From contig NZ_CP041742.1 in the NCBI RefSeq assembly GCF_007556775.1, positions 248,001-312,000 on the forward strand: 64,000 nucleotides of DNA. Reading direction: 5' to 3'. The DNA is from Lysobacter lycopersici (GTDB lineage: Bacteria; Pseudomonadota; Gammaproteobacteria; Xanthomonadales; Xanthomonadaceae). A program made the translations under genes and the position numbers. Of the stretch, positions 1 to 9,394 are shown piece by piece. The notes below the pieces were generated by a model that saw only the letters and a list, made by a program, of their open reading frames with translations, was not told the DNA's origin and did not search any database. Position 1 is the first letter of the stretch, and each line of letters starts with the position of its first letter.

Positions 1-921
1 GGGCTCGGCCAGCGCGAAGTCGCCGAGAAACTCGCGCAGCGCGTGCTGTGCCTGTCGCCGCGCGGCGACGAAGCCTGTGGTTCGTGCCGCAGTTGCGCGC
101 TGTACCAGTCGCGTTCGCAATCCGATCCGGTCGAGGTCCGCCCCGACGGTTCGCTCGCCTTGCCGCATGGCCGGCCGGGGCACCCGGATGCGCTGTTCGT
201 CGGTTTCGCGATGAACGAGAAAACCGGCAAGCCGCGCCAAGAATTGTCGATCGAACAGATCCGCACGCTGTCCGCGCAACTTTCGCTGACGCCGCAATAC
301 GGCGAAGCGCGCGTCGCGCTGATCGATCCCGCCGATGCGCTCAATACCGCGGCGAGCAATGCGTTGCTGAAGACGCTGGAGGAACCGCAGCCGGGTCGCT
401 ACCTGTGGCTGATCGCCGCGGATCCTTCGCGCCTGCCAGCAACCATCCGCAGCCGCTGCCAGAAGCTGGAGTTCCGCCTGCCGCCGCGCGAAGAAGCATT
501 GGCATGGCTGCGCGCATCCGGTCATTCGAAATCCGCGGAAGAAGCGCTCGACGCCGCGCGCGGGCATCCGGGCCTGGCCGCGCAATGGCTGGCCGACGGC
601 AGCCTGGACCTGCGGCGCGAGGTGATGGAAGACCTGCGCGCACTGTCGCAGGGCCGTGCGTCCGCGACCGCCACCGCGCAGCGCTGGAATGCCGACGACG
701 CGCTCGCGCTGCGCCTGCGATTCGCCGCCGACCTCGCACTGGAAGCGGCCGGGCGCTTGACCGACCCGGCGCGAACCCGCAGGCTGGCCGCATGGTTCGC
801 CGCCGCCAACCGCAGCCGCGACCTGTTGCGCACCACGGTGCGCGCGGATCTCGTGGTCGTGGACCTGCTGTTGCAGTGGCCGGTCGCGGGCGAACGGGGC
901 GTTGCCGGGGCGAAGGCGTGA
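1..921 (+). CDS. holB: DNA polymerase III delta-prime subunit, 5'-truncated
   Basis: C-terminal part of the clamp-loader delta-prime subunit, which helps load the beta sliding clamp during replication. The frame is open from the first base of the window (GLGQREVAEKLAQRVLCL), so the start and the Walker-A-like region lie upstream. Visible family marks are the zinc-type cysteines in CGSCRSC, the NALLKTLEEP segment and the SRCQ arginine-finger region. About 306 codons are present against a usual 320-340. The next gene is pilZ, 22 bases downstream; the order holB-pilZ is common in Xanthomonas and Pseudomonas. Confidence 0.93.
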   Translation, partial: GLGQREVAEKLAQRVLCLSPRGDEACGSCRSCALYQSRSQSDPVEVRPDGSLALPHGRPGHPDALFVGFAMNEKTGKPRQELSIEQIRTLSAQLSLTPQYGEARVALIDPADALNTAASNALLKTLEEPQPGRYLWLIAADPSRLPATIRSRCQKLEFRLPPREEALAWLRASGHSKSAEEALDAARGHPGLAAQWLADGSLDLRREVMEDLRALSQGRASATATAQRWNADDALALRLRFAADLALEAAGRLTDPARTRRLAAWFAAANRSRDLLRTTVRADLVVVDLLLQWPVAGERGVAGAKA

Positions 922-943
922 ATTCGCGAGGGGGCAGGGGACG

Positions 944-1300
944 ATGAGCGGAGCAGCAGGCGTACGACAGGGCATCCTGTCGCTGACCTTCAAGGACAAG
1001 GCGGGGCTGTACAACGCCTACATGCCGTTCCTCAAGCAGGGCGGGATCTTCGTGCCCACGCCCAAGCGCTACTTCCTCGGCGACGAGGTGTTCGTGTTGC
1101 TGACGTTGCCCGAATCCAGCGAACGCCTGCCGGTGCCGGGCAAGGTGGTGTGGGTCACGCCCAGCGGCGCGCAGGGCAACCGTACCGCCGGCGTCGGCGT
1201 GCAGTTCGCCGACAGCCACGAGGGCGAAGTGGTTCGCAACCGGATCGAGACGCTGCTCGCGGGCATGCTCAACGCCGACAAGGCGACGCAGACGATGTAG
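944..1300 (+). CDS. pilZ: PilZ-domain type IV pilus protein
   Basis: A 118-residue single-domain PilZ protein needed for type IV pilus assembly in relatives. The start MSGAAGVRQG at 944 follows the purine-rich GAGGGGGCAGGGGA; the open frame extends further upstream but without family support. The sequence GGIFVPTPKRYFLGDEVFVLL and GVGVQFAD are typical of the pilus-type PilZ. It lacks the N-terminal RxxxR of c-di-GMP-binding PilZ domains, so direct c-di-GMP binding is not expected. Placement after holB is the classical context. Confidence 0.9.
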   Translation: MSGAAGVRQGILSLTFKDKAGLYNAYMPFLKQGGIFVPTPKRYFLGDEVFVLLTLPESSERLPVPGKVVWVTPSGAQGNRTAGVGVQFADSHEGEVVRNRIETLLAGMLNADKATQTM

Positions 1301-1359
1301 TTCTTTTCCCTCTCCCCGTCGCGCGGGGAGAGGGTGGCGCGCAGCGCCGGGAGAGGGGA
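1301..1359. repeat. Palindromic CCCTCTCC/GGAGAGGG intergenic element
   Basis: Inverted repeat between pilZ and the ferredoxin gene: CCCTCTCCCCGTCGCGCGGGGAGAGGG, then GCGCGCAGCGCCGGGAGAGGGG. It belongs to the same family as the elements near 9266, 11320, 16985 and 41435. The hairpin could act as a weak rho-independent terminator or stabilise the upstream mRNA 3' end. Confidence 0.75.
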
Positions 1360-1366
1360 ATCCGCC

Positions 1367-1558
1367 ATGAAGATCAAGGTCGATTTCGACGTCTGCGTGT
1401 CCACCGCCGCCTGCATGCAGGCCTGCCCGCAGGTGTTCGAGGTCCGCGACGACGGTTTCCTCTACATCCTCGACGAGGAACCGGGCGAAGCCTTGCGCGC
1501 GAGCGTGGAAGAGGCCGTGCAGGCCTGCCCGACCGGGGCGATTTCTGTCGAGGAGTGA
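1367..1558 (+). CDS. 3Fe-4S-type ferredoxin
   Basis: A 63-residue electron carrier. Cysteines are C10, C16, C20 (followed by Pro) and C54 (CPTGAI). The spacing C-x5-C-x3-CP with threonine (T13) at the second ligand position of an ordinary 4Fe-4S site is that of the small 3Fe-4S ferredoxins that serve cytochrome P450s, though no P450 gene is in view. Start chosen at MKIKVDFDVC because it begins the ferredoxin fold; an upstream in-frame ATG at 1334 lies inside the palindromic repeat. It is followed 12 bases later by the end of a convergent gene. Confidence 0.85.
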   Translation: MKIKVDFDVCVSTAACMQACPQVFEVRDDGFLYILDEEPGEALRASVEEAVQACPTGAISVEE

Positions 1559-1570
1559 GCGCGTCGGCGC

Positions 1571-1939
1571 TCAGTGGATGCCGATCTCGATGGGTAGATC
1601 GCCCTCGCCGGCTTGTCCTGGCATGAGTTTGATCAACTTCGCCCATTCGATGATGGCGTTATCGAGCCTCTTGCGATTCGTGGATTGATTGAGTGTCGCC
1701 GAGGTGATATGGCCTCTCTCGTCGTAGGCAAGATGCACAGATGTATCGATGCTGCGCAGATGCGATTGGGTGAATTCCCGTAAAACGATGAGCATGGGCG
1801 GCTTGTAGCAATTTTCTTCGGTGACTTGCGCCTGGTCGGTTACGCATTGAGCCAATGAAGGTAGTTGGGACTCTTGTGCATTCGCCGTGGATTGCAGCAA
1901 TGAGCCAATGACAAGCAGAACAAGACTCGCGATTCGCAT
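1571..1939 (-). CDS. Small secreted protein with TonB-C-like domain
   Basis: A 122-residue protein with a clear signal peptide (MRIASLVLLVIGSLLQSTANA). The mature part contains two cysteines (QCV, NCY) and a C-terminal stretch (STVHLAY-like beta strand, DNAIIEWAKLIKLMPG, PIEIGIH) that resembles the TonB C-terminal fold used in small periplasmic orphans. It has no proline-rich linker or ExbB/D neighbours, so it is not a working TonB. Its base composition is visibly lower in GC than the flanking genes. Function unknown. Confidence 0.6.
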   Translation of the reverse strand: MRIASLVLLVIGSLLQSTANAQESQLPSLAQCVTDQAQVTEENCYKPPMLIVLREFTQSHLRSIDTSVHLAYDERGHITSATLNQSTNRKRLDNAIIEWAKLIKLMPGQAGEGDLPIEIGIH

Positions 1940-1951
1940 GAAGTTCTCCGT

Positions 1952-4015
1952 TCAGGCCTTCAACGCCGGACTGTCCCAGCCCGGCCTGGCTGCGAAGCGC
2001 GGGCCATGGTGTGCCTGCAGCAGTTGCAGGCGCTGCAGCAGCGCATCGACGCCGGTTTCGCGCACGTACTGGATCGGGCCGCCGCGGAACGGGGCGAAGC
2101 CGGTGCCGAAGATCACGCCGGCATCGAGCAGGTCCGCATCGGCGACCACGCCATCGTGCAGACAGGCGACCGCTTCGTTCACCAACGGCAGGATCAGGCG
2201 ATCCTCGAGATCCTCGGGCGCCTTGTAATCCTTAAGCACGTCCGGCTTGATCGGCTTTCCGTTTTCCCACTTGTACAGGCCCTGACCATCCTTCTTGCCG
2301 CGCTTGCCTTGCTCGGGCGGCGATTGCAGCGCCTCGGGAATCGCGAGGCCGAGGAAGGGCGCGAGCTCCGCACCGACGCCAGCGGCGACGTCGAGGCCGA
2401 CAGTGTCGACCAGTTCGATCGGGCCCATCGGCATGCCGAACTTCACCGCGGCCTTGTCGATCACCGCGCCGGGGATGCCTTCGGCGTAGGCGGTCATCGC
2501 TTCCAGCATGTACGGGAACAGCACGCGGTTGACGAGGAAGCCCGGCGAACCGGCGACTGGCACCGGCAGCTTGTCGAGCTTCTTGCAGAACGCGGCGAGG
2601 CGCTCCTGCGTCTGCGGCGCCATCGCGGCGTGATGGATGATTTCCACCAGCGGCATCAACGCGACCGGGTTGAAGTAGTGCAGGCCGGCGAATTGCGCGG
2701 GCCGCGCGATGTGTTCGCGCAATTCGTCGAGCGGAATCGAAGACGTGTTGGTCGCGAGCAGCGCGTCGGCCTTCATCTTCGGTTCGACCACGACATACAG
2801 CTCGCGCTTGGCCTCGGTTTTCTCGATGATCGCTTCGATGACGAGGTCCGCATCCGCCGCGCCATCGCCGGCGAGGTCGGATTTCAGTCGCGCCGCGACT
2901 TCGGGGCGCTTGGCTTCATCCTTCACCTTCTTCGCGAACAGCTCCTGCGCGCGCTGCAACGCGGCGTCGATGAAACGCTGTTCGCGGTCGTTGAGGCTGA
3001 CCTCGAAGCCCTTGTAGGCGCTCCACGCGGCGATGTCGCCGCCCATCACCCCGGCGCCGACCACGTGTACTTTCCGAATGCCGCTGTCCCTGCCGCCGAT
3101 GCCCTTCAACCGTTCCTGCAGGAAATACACGCGGATCAAATTGCGCGCGGTCGGCGTCGAGGCGAGTTTCACCACCGCCTTGCGCTCGGCGACGAGCTGC
3201 TGCTGGATGCTTCCACCACCACGCTTCCAACTATCGACCAGCGCATACGGCGCGGGGTAGAACGCCTTCGGCGCCTTGCGCGCGACCTGCTTGAGCATCT
3301 GCGGCGCGAGGATCTGCTTTGCGATCCAGGTGTTGGTGATCCAGGCGAGGAAGCGCTGCTTGAACGGGCGCTTGGTGCCTTTCAGCGCGAGTTCGGCGGC
3401 GGCATCGACCAGCACCGCGGCATCGGCGACCTTGTCGACCAGCCCCATCGCGCGCGCGGCCGAGGCCGACACCGTGCGCCCGGTGAGCATCAGGTCGAAC
3501 GCCGCCGGCGCGCCGATCAGTTTCGGCAGCCGCACGCTGCCGCCCCAGCCCGGGAAGATGCCCAGCTTCACTTCCGGCAGGCCGATGCGCGTGGAGGGAT
3601 CGTTCGACGCGGCGCGATAGCGGCAGGCGAGAGAGAGTTCGGTACCGCCGCCCATGCAGAAGCCGTGGATCGCCACGGCCGTGGGGCAGGGCAGCTCGGC
3701 GATGCGCTGGAACACCTGCTGGCCGCGGAAGATCGCGTCGTTGACCGTGCCCTTGGCATCGAATTGCTGGAATTCGCGGATGTCGGCGCCGGCGATGAAG
3801 CCGTTGGCCTTGGCCGAGCGGAACACCACCGCCCTGGGCGGGTCGATGCCTAGGCGTTCGACGATCTCGCCCAGTTCGAACAGCACGTCTTGGGAGAGCG
3901 CGTTGACCGAGGCATCGGCGCGGTCGAGCGACAGCACCAGCGCGCCATCCGGGCGCAGTTCCGCCTGCCAATGCTGGAAACGCAGGCCATCGAGTCCGGC
4001 GATCATCGCGTTCAT
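1952..4015 (-). CDS. fadJ: 3-hydroxyacyl-CoA dehydrogenase / enoyl-CoA hydratase (FadJ-like)
   Basis: A 687-residue bifunctional beta-oxidation enzyme in the cytoplasm. Residues about 15-200 form the crotonase domain, with the oxyanion-hole region GFIAGADIREF and MGGGTELSLACRYR. The NAD-binding dehydrogenase domain follows (VVGAGVMGGDIAAW; FAGLHYFNP; PGFLVNR), then the C-terminal helical domain. The length is shorter than E. coli FadB/FadJ (about 715-730) but in the family range. A thiolase partner is not in the window. A second in-frame ATG lies 9 bases inside the chosen start. It is divergent from rpoE with a 163-base gap. Confidence 0.9.
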   Translation of the reverse strand: MNAMIAGLDGLRFQHWQAELRPDGALVLSLDRADASVNALSQDVLFELGEIVERLGIDPPRAVVFRSAKANGFIAGADIREFQQFDAKGTVNDAIFRGQQVFQRIAELPCPTAVAIHGFCMGGGTELSLACRYRAASNDPSTRIGLPEVKLGIFPGWGGSVRLPKLIGAPAAFDLMLTGRTVSASAARAMGLVDKVADAAVLVDAAAELALKGTKRPFKQRFLAWITNTWIAKQILAPQMLKQVARKAPKAFYPAPYALVDSWKRGGGSIQQQLVAERKAVVKLASTPTARNLIRVYFLQERLKGIGGRDSGIRKVHVVGAGVMGGDIAAWSAYKGFEVSLNDREQRFIDAALQRAQELFAKKVKDEAKRPEVAARLKSDLAGDGAADADLVIEAIIEKTEAKRELYVVVEPKMKADALLATNTSSIPLDELREHIARPAQFAGLHYFNPVALMPLVEIIHHAAMAPQTQERLAAFCKKLDKLPVPVAGSPGFLVNRVLFPYMLEAMTAYAEGIPGAVIDKAAVKFGMPMGPIELVDTVGLDVAAGVGAELAPFLGLAIPEALQSPPEQGKRGKKDGQGLYKWENGKPIKPDVLKDYKAPEDLEDRLILPLVNEAVACLHDGVVADADLLDAGVIFGTGFAPFRGGPIQYVRETGVDALLQRLQLLQAHHGPRFAARPGWDSPALKA

Positions 4016-4052
4016 CCGTCGGGGGAAGTCGGGCTTTTATCATCCCGGGCAT

Positions 4053-4065
4053 GTTCCGGAACCGT
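4053..4065. promoter_or_regulatory. GTTCCGGAACCGT palindrome upstream of rpoE
   Basis: The 13-mer GTTCCGGAACCGT sits between divergent fadJ and rpoE and contains GGAAC, the usual -35 core of ECF sigma promoters. The same 13-mer is found at 32659-32671 beside the second ECF sigma gene. No convincing TCTGA-like -10 is found at the right distance, so the assignment as an autoregulated promoter is tentative. Confidence 0.3.
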
Positions 4066-4178
4066 CAAATCGCGATTTCGCCCGGTTCCAGCCGCATGGC
4101 TTGTGGCACCGGCGCTGCGGCCCCATGTCCGCCATGCTGGCGAACGCGGCACGTGCCGCGCCAAGGAGAGACGGCCTG

Positions 4179-4796
4179 ATGGCCGAAGAGGGGATCAATC
4201 CGCAGGTCGACAGCGACCTGGTGCGGCGCGTGCAGGCCGGCGACAGCGCCGCCTTCGACCTGCTCGTGCGCAAATACCAGCACCGCATCGCGGCGCTGAT
4301 CGGGCGGTACATCCCCGACTGGAGCGAATGCCAGGACGTGGCGCAGGAAGCGTTCCTGCGCGCCTATCGCGCGATCGGCAACTTCCGCGGCGACGCCCAG
4401 TTCTACACCTGGCTGCACCGGATCGCGGTGAACACGGCGAAGAACCACCTGGTCGCGCACAACCGGCGGCCGCCGACCGACGACATCGACGTGAGCGATG
4501 CCGAGCAGTTCGAATCCGGCCTGCGCCTGCGCGACAACGACACGCCCGAACGCGAGCTGATGCGCCAGCAGATGGAGCAGACGGTGATGCGCGCGGTGGA
4601 CGCATTGCCCGAGGAACTGCGCGCCGCGATCACCCTGCGCGAGGTCGAGGGCCTGAGCTACGAGGAGATCGCGGAGCGCATGGATTGCCCGATCGGCACG
4701 GTGCGCTCCCGGATCTTCCGGGCCCGCGAGGCCATCGACGCGGAACTTCGGCCGCTGATGGATGTCGAACGACCCGCAGAACGCGCCACCCGCTGA
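4179..4796 (+). CDS. rpoE: RNA polymerase sigma-E (RpoE/AlgU)
   Basis: A 205-residue ECF sigma factor for envelope stress. Region 2 is DLLVRKYQHRIAALIGRYI with QDVAQEAFLRAYRAI and FYTWLHRIAVNTAKNHL; region 4 is LPEELRAAITLREVEGLSYEEIAERM with GTVRSRIFRAREAI. The ATG at 4179 follows AAGGAGAG by 9 bases, which decides the start against the longer open frame upstream. It heads a run with the anti-sigma rseA (12 bases on) and mucD, then lepA. Control is expected by the membrane anti-sigma factor encoded next. Confidence 0.95.
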   Translation: MAEEGINPQVDSDLVRRVQAGDSAAFDLLVRKYQHRIAALIGRYIPDWSECQDVAQEAFLRAYRAIGNFRGDAQFYTWLHRIAVNTAKNHLVAHNRRPPTDDIDVSDAEQFESGLRLRDNDTPERELMRQQMEQTVMRAVDALPEELRAAITLREVEGLSYEEIAERMDCPIGTVRSRIFRAREAIDAELRPLMDVERPAERATR

Positions 4797-4808
4797 GCCC
4801 GCAACGCC

Positions 4809-5684
4809 TTGAAGCCCATGGACAAGATGGAAGCCCACCTCCGCCAGCAGCTGTCCGCGATGATGGACGGCGAACTGGCATCGGATGAAGCCCGGTTCCT
4901 GTTCCGGCGCCTGCAGCACGACCGCGAACTGGCCGGTTGCTGGGAACGCTGGCAGGTCTGCAGTGTGGTGCTGCGCGGGCAGGGCACCGCGCTGTTGCCC
5001 GCGGATTTCTCGCAGCGCGTGGCGCACATGGTGGCGCTGGATTCGCAGCATTCCCCGCTCGCCGGCGAACAGTCCATCGCCGCGACCGGCACGCATCCGC
5101 GGCGCTGGGTCTGGTGGGGCGGTGGCGCGCTCGCGGCTTCGCTGGCCCTGCTGGTCGTGGTGCCGCGCCAGGGCTCCGGTCCCGCGCCCGCCGCTGCGGA
5201 TTCCATCCGCGTCGCCACCGCGACTCCCGCCGCTCCGGTCGTCCCCGCGCCGCAGCCCGCGGCATCCCCCGACGCATCGCGTTCGCCGCCGGCCACCCCG
5301 CCGGCCGCGGTTGCGGTGACCACGGCGCTGGCGATCGCGGAGGCCCCGCGTCGCGTCGCCGCCCGCCGCAGCCGCGCTTCCACCCCGGGCAGCGGCCATG
5401 CGCCGACGCCTGCGCCGCAGGCGGTCGAAGCCGCCGACAGCGGCCAGCGCGTCGCCGTTGCCGAGTCGCTGGACCTGCCCAAGCGCAGCAATCCGTTCGC
5501 GCCCCGGCAGGAACAGGAAGCGCTGCCCTCGCATCCGTGGCCGCGCGCGGTGCTGCCGGGTGCGAACACCGGCGCCTTCACCGCCAGCTATTCGACCGGA
5601 TCGTCCGGTGCGTTCTACCCATTCGAACCGCGCAACCTGCCCATGCCCGAGGCGCAAGTCCAGGCCGGCGACGGCCAGCGCTGA
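4809..5684 (+). CDS. rseA: Anti-sigma-E factor RseA/MucA family
   Basis: A 291-residue membrane anti-sigma factor. The N-terminal RseA domain is recognisable (LRQQLSAMMDGELASDEARFLFRRL; CWERWQVCSVVLRG). A single membrane helix at about 98-118 (WVWWGGGALAASLALLVVV) is followed by a long Ala/Pro-rich periplasmic tail. The cytoplasmic part should hold RpoE inactive until regulated proteolysis. Another start at MDKMEAH (4818) is possible. RseB/MucB, the periplasmic partner in E. coli and Pseudomonas, is absent: the next gene is mucD directly, as in Xanthomonas. Confidence 0.9.
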   Translation: MKPMDKMEAHLRQQLSAMMDGELASDEARFLFRRLQHDRELAGCWERWQVCSVVLRGQGTALLPADFSQRVAHMVALDSQHSPLAGEQSIAATGTHPRRWVWWGGGALAASLALLVVVPRQGSGPAPAAADSIRVATATPAAPVVPAPQPAASPDASRSPPATPPAAVAVTTALAIAEAPRRVAARRSRASTPGSGHAPTPAPQAVEAADSGQRVAVAESLDLPKRSNPFAPRQEQEALPSHPWPRAVLPGANTGAFTASYSTGSSGAFYPFEPRNLPMPEAQVQAGDGQR

Positions 5685-5765
5685 GCCTTGGCGACCCGCG
5701 AAGCGCCTTCGCGGATCGATCCGTCCTTCCTTCCCCAGCTTCGTCCCGAGCGAGGTCGCATCCCG

Positions 5766-7301
5766 ATGTCCGTTCCTTCCCTCCGCGCGCTAGCCCTGGT
5801 CGCCGCGACGGCCACCGCTACCACCTTGCTGGTCAATCCGCCGCGGGCCACCGCGCAGACGCCTCCACCCGCCGCGCCGGCGCCGCAACTGGTCGCGGGC
5901 TTGCCCGATTTCACCGGTCTCGTGCAGCAGGTCGGGCCGGGCGTGGTGAACGTGGAAGCGACCATCAGCGGGCGCACCGCGCGCGCGCAGCAGGCGCGCC
6001 AGGGCATGCCGGACCAGGACCAGATTCCCGAAATCTTCAAGCGATTCTTCGGCCCTGATTTCCAGATGCCTGGCATGCCTGGAGGACCCGGCGCGCCGCA
6101 GCAGCCCGACGACGGCCCGCAAGGCGTGTCGATGGGTAGCGGCTTCGTCATTTCGCCCGATGGCTACGTGCTGACCAACCGCCATGTCGTCGATGGCGCC
6201 GATTCGGTGATGGTGAAGCTCACCGATCGCCGCGAGTTCAAGGCCAAGGTGGTCGGCAGCGACAAACAATCCGACGTGGCGCTGCTGAAGATCGACGCCA
6301 GCGGCCTGCCGGCGGTGCGCATCGGCGATTCCAACCAGCTCAAGCCGGGGCAATGGGTGGTGGCGATCGGCTCGCCGTTCGGCCTCGACCATTCGGTCAC
6401 CGCCGGCATCGTCAGTGCGGTCGGTCGTTCGAACCCTTACGCGCAACAAAATTACGTACCCTTCATCCAGACCGACGTTGCGATCAACCAGGGCAATTCC
6501 GGTGGCCCGCTGCTCAATACCCGCGGCGAAGTGGTCGGCATCAATTCGCAGATCTTTTCGCAGTCCGGCGGCTACATGGGCATCAGTTTCGCGATTCCCA
6601 TCGACATGGCGATGGGCGTGGCGAAACAGCTCCGGACCACCGGCAAGGTGGAGCGCGGGATGATCGGCGTGCGCCTGCAGGAGATCGGCAGCGACGACGC
6701 GCGTGGCCTGGGCCTGCCGGACACGCGCGGTGCGCTGGTCAGCGAAGTCACCGCTGGCAGCGCGGGCGAGAAAGCCGGGTTGCAAGCGGGTGACGTGATC
6801 CGCGGGGTGAACGGCAACGCGATCATGCAATCCAGCGACCTGCCGCCGATCATCGGTTCGATGGCGCCGGGGACGCGGGTGGACCTGTCGATCCTGCGCG
6901 ACGGCAAGACCCTGGAGGTGCCGGTCACCTTGTCGCAACTCTCCGATGGCGTCGCGGCGAACGATGACGAAGACAGTGCGCCCGGATCGACGCCGAAGGC
7001 GAGCGCGGGCAATGCCCTCGGGCTGGTCGGCGAGGACCTCGACGGCGACGACCGCAAGCAGCTCGGCCTCAAGCCGGGCGAGGGCGTGGGCATCGCCCGC
7101 GTCGAAGGCCGCGCCGCGCGCAACGCGGGCCTGCGCCCGGGCGACGTGGTGCTGCAGGTCGGTCGCGCCAGCGTCGGCAGCGTCGCCGCGCTCGACCGCG
7201 AACTCGGCAAGGTCGGCAAGGACCAGACCGCGATGCTGTTGGTGCGCCGCGACGGCGCGACCCAGTTCGTGGCGGTGTCGCCGGGCGGCAGCGACGAATG
7301 A
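5766..7301 (+). CDS. mucD: Do-family periplasmic serine protease MucD/DegP
   Basis: A 511-residue periplasmic protease-chaperone. A signal peptide (about 1-30, ending PPRATA) is followed by a trypsin-like domain with triad H140 (LTNRHVVD), D170 (SDVALL) and S245 (GNSGGP), then two PDZ domains (around [13 protein letters not shown] and [12 protein letters not shown]). Start chosen at [10 protein letters not shown] because it begins the signal peptide; the open frame runs further upstream without one. Downstream of rpoE-rseA, it fits feedback control of the envelope stress response by removal of misfolded proteins. Confidence 0.93.
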   Translation: MSVPSLRALALVAATATATTLLVNPPRATAQTPPPAAPAPQLVAGLPDFTGLVQQVGPGVVNVEATISGRTARAQQARQGMPDQDQIPEIFKRFFGPDFQMPGMPGGPGAPQQPDDGPQGVSMGSGFVISPDGYVLTNRHVVDGADSVMVKLTDRREFKAKVVGSDKQSDVALLKIDASGLPAVRIGDSNQLKPGQWVVAIGSPFGLDHSVTAGIVSAVGRSNPYAQQNYVPFIQTDVAINQGNSGGPLLNTRGEVVGINSQIFSQSGGYMGISFAIPIDMAMGVAKQLRTTGKVERGMIGVRLQEIGSDDARGLGLPDTRGALVSEVTAGSAGEKAGLQAGDVIRGVNGNAIMQSSDLPPIIGSMAPGTRVDLSILRDGKTLEVPVTLSQLSDGVAANDDEDSAPGSTPKASAGNALGLVGEDLDGDDRKQLGLKPGEGVGIARVEGRAARNAGLRPGDVVLQVGRASVGSVAALDRELGKVGKDQTAMLLVRRDGATQFVAVSPGGSDE

Positions 7302-7387
7302 GCCACGCCCCGCACCCGGCCGCGACGCCGTGCCGGGTGCGGTTTTCGCGTCGGATCCCGCCGGGCCGGCGCAGGCGGGCGGCGTGC

Positions 7388-7393
7388 GATAAT
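7388..7393 (+). promoter_or_regulatory. Possible -10 box upstream of lepA
   Basis: GATAAT lies 48 bases before the lepA start, just after the end of mucD, and could give lepA-lepB-rnc its own promoter. No strong -35 was recognised. Confidence 0.35.
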
Positions 7394-7441
7394 CCCGCGT
7401 TCCCCGCATTCGCCGGCCGACGACGGCCAACGCCGCCGCCC

Positions 7442-9259
7442 ATGTCTTCCGATCCGTCCGCAGCCATGCGGAACATCCGCAACTTCTCCATCATCGCCCA
7501 CGTCGACCACGGCAAGTCGACGCTGGCCGACCGCATCATCCAGATCTGCGGCGGCCTGCAGGAACGCGAGATGGAAGCGCAGGTGCTCGACTCGAACCCG
7601 ATCGAGCGCGAGCGCGGCATCACCATCAAGGCGCAGTCGGTCTCGCTGCCGTACACCGCGCGCGATGGCCAGGTCTACCAGCTCAACTTCATCGACACCC
7701 CAGGCCACGTCGACTTCAGCTACGAAGTCAGCCGTTCGCTCGCCGCCTGCGAAGGCGCGCTGCTGGTCGTCGATGCGGCGCAGGGCGTCGAGGCGCAGTC
7801 GGTGGCGAACTGCTACACCGCGGTGGAGCAGGGTCTGGAAGTCGTGCCGGTGCTGAACAAGATCGACCTGCCGACCGCCGACATCGATCGCGCGAAGTCG
7901 GAAATCGAAGCGGTGATCGGCATCCACGCCGACGATGCGGTCGCGATCTCGGCCAAGACCGGCATGAACGTGCCCGACGTGCTCGAGGCCATCGTTTCGC
8001 GCATTCCGGCGCCGAAGCCGCGCGACACCGACAAGCTGCAGGCGCTGATCATCGATTCGTGGTTCGACAACTACCTGGGCGTGGTCTCCCTGGTGCGCGT
8101 CATGCAGGGCGAGATCAAGAAGGGCGACAAGCTGCTGGTGATGTCGACCGGGCGCACCCACCAGGTCGACGACGTCGGCGTGTTCACGCCCAAGCGCAAG
8201 GTGCTGCCGAAATTGTCGGCGGGCGAAGTCGGCTGGGTCACCGCCTCGATCAAGGACGTGCACGGCGCGCCGGTCGGGGACACGCTCACGATGGCGAACG
8301 ATCCGGCGCCCAAGCCGCTGCCGGGTTTCCAGGAAATGCAGCCGCGCGTGTTCGCCGGGCTGTTCCCGGTCGACGCCGAGGACTACCCGGCGCTGCGCGA
8401 GGCGCTGGAGAAGCTGCGCCTCAACGACGCCGCGCTGCGCTTCGAACCGGAAAGCTCGGAGGCGATGGGCTTCGGCTTCCGCTGCGGCTTCCTCGGCATG
8501 CTGCACATGGAAATCGTGCAGGAACGCCTGGAGCGCGAATACAACCTCAACCTGATCAGCACCGCGCCGACGGTGGTGTACGAGGTGCTGAAGACCGACG
8601 GCAGCGTGGTGCCGCTCGACAACCCGGCGAAACTGCCGCCGGTGAACATGGTCGGGGAAATCCGCGAGCCGATCATCCGCGCCAACATCCTCACCCCGCC
8701 CGAGTACATCGGCAACATCATCAAGCTGTGCGAGGACAAGCGCGGCGTGCAGGTCGGCATCACCTACATGGCCAGCCAGGTGCAGATCGCCTACGAGCTG
8801 CCGATGGCCGAGGTGGTGCTGGACTTCTTCGACAAGCTGAAGTCGGTGAGCCGCGGCTACGCCTCGCTCGACTACCACTTCCTGCGCTTCGATGCCGGCC
8901 CGTTCGTGCGCGTGGACACGCTGATCAACGGCGACAAGGTCGATGCGCTTTCGATCATCGTGCATCGTTCGCATGCCGATCGCCGCGGCCGCGAACTGAC
9001 CGAGAAGATGAAGGACCTGATCCCCCGGCAGATGTTCGACGTCGCGATCCAGGCCGCGGTCGGCGCGCAGGTCATCGCCCGCACCACGGTCAAGGCGTTG
9101 CGCAAGAACGTGCTGGCCAAGTGCTACGGCGGCGACGCCACGCGCAAGAAGAAGCTGCTGGAGAAGCAGAAGGAAGGCAAGAAGCGGATGAAGCAGGTCG
9201 GGCGGGTCGAGATCCCGCAGGAGGCCTTCCTCGCCGTGTTGCAGGTCGATAGCAAGTAA
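7442..9259 (+). CDS. lepA: Elongation factor 4 (LepA)
   Basis: Ribosome-associated GTPase that back-translocates stalled ribosomes. GTPase motifs are AHVDHGKST (P-loop), RGITI, DTPGH and NKIDLP; the C-terminal LepA-specific domain ends in [22 protein letters not shown] and [12 protein letters not shown]. The protein is 605 residues from MSSDPSAA or 597 from the internal MRNIRNFS (7466), which is the start used in E. coli; either is plausible. lepB follows after a palindromic repeat. Confidence 0.97.
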   Translation: MSSDPSAAMRNIRNFSIIAHVDHGKSTLADRIIQICGGLQEREMEAQVLDSNPIERERGITIKAQSVSLPYTARDGQVYQLNFIDTPGHVDFSYEVSRSLAACEGALLVVDAAQGVEAQSVANCYTAVEQGLEVVPVLNKIDLPTADIDRAKSEIEAVIGIHADDAVAISAKTGMNVPDVLEAIVSRIPAPKPRDTDKLQALIIDSWFDNYLGVVSLVRVMQGEIKKGDKLLVMSTGRTHQVDDVGVFTPKRKVLPKLSAGEVGWVTASIKDVHGAPVGDTLTMANDPAPKPLPGFQEMQPRVFAGLFPVDAEDYPALREALEKLRLNDAALRFEPESSEAMGFGFRCGFLGMLHMEIVQERLEREYNLNLISTAPTVVYEVLKTDGSVVPLDNPAKLPPVNMVGEIREPIIRANILTPPEYIGNIIKLCEDKRGVQVGITYMASQVQIAYELPMAEVVLDFFDKLKSVSRGYASLDYHFLRFDAGPFVRVDTLINGDKVDALSIIVHRSHADRRGRELTEKMKDLIPRQMFDVAIQAAVGAQVIARTTVKALRKNVLAKCYGGDATRKKKLLEKQKEGKKRMKQVGRVEIPQEAFLAVLQVDSK

Positions 9260-9265
9260 TTCGGG

Positions 9266-9374
9266 CCCCTCTCCCGTCGGGAGAGGGGTTGGGGTGAGGG
9301 GCGAGCGAAGCGATTTCTCTCCGTTTTCCCCTCATCCGGCGCTACGCGCCACCTTCTCCCGGCGGGAGAAGGGG
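9266..9374. repeat. Double palindromic intergenic element between lepA and lepB
   Basis: Two hairpins in opposite sense: CCCCTCTCCCGTCGGGAGAG with a GGTTGGGGTGAGGG tail, and CCCCTCATCCGGCG followed by CTTCTCCCGGCGGGAGAAGG. This paired GAGAGGGGTTGGGGTGAGGG / CCCTCATCCGG arrangement is a widespread Xanthomonadaceae intergenic repeat, probably a non-autonomous (MITE/REP-like) element. Confidence 0.85.
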
Positions 9375-9394
9375 ACATGACATGAGGAGTTGAA

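Noticed and set aside
2006-3853. Long open frame (615 codons) opposite the fadJ-like gene
   Set aside because: Arg/His/Asp-rich shadow translation with no family similarity; the reverse-strand enzyme explains the region.
4058-4087. Full sigma-E promoter (GGAAC-N16-TCTGA) for rpoE
   Set aside because: GGAACC is present but no TCTGA-like element is found at 15-17 bases, so only the palindrome is reported.
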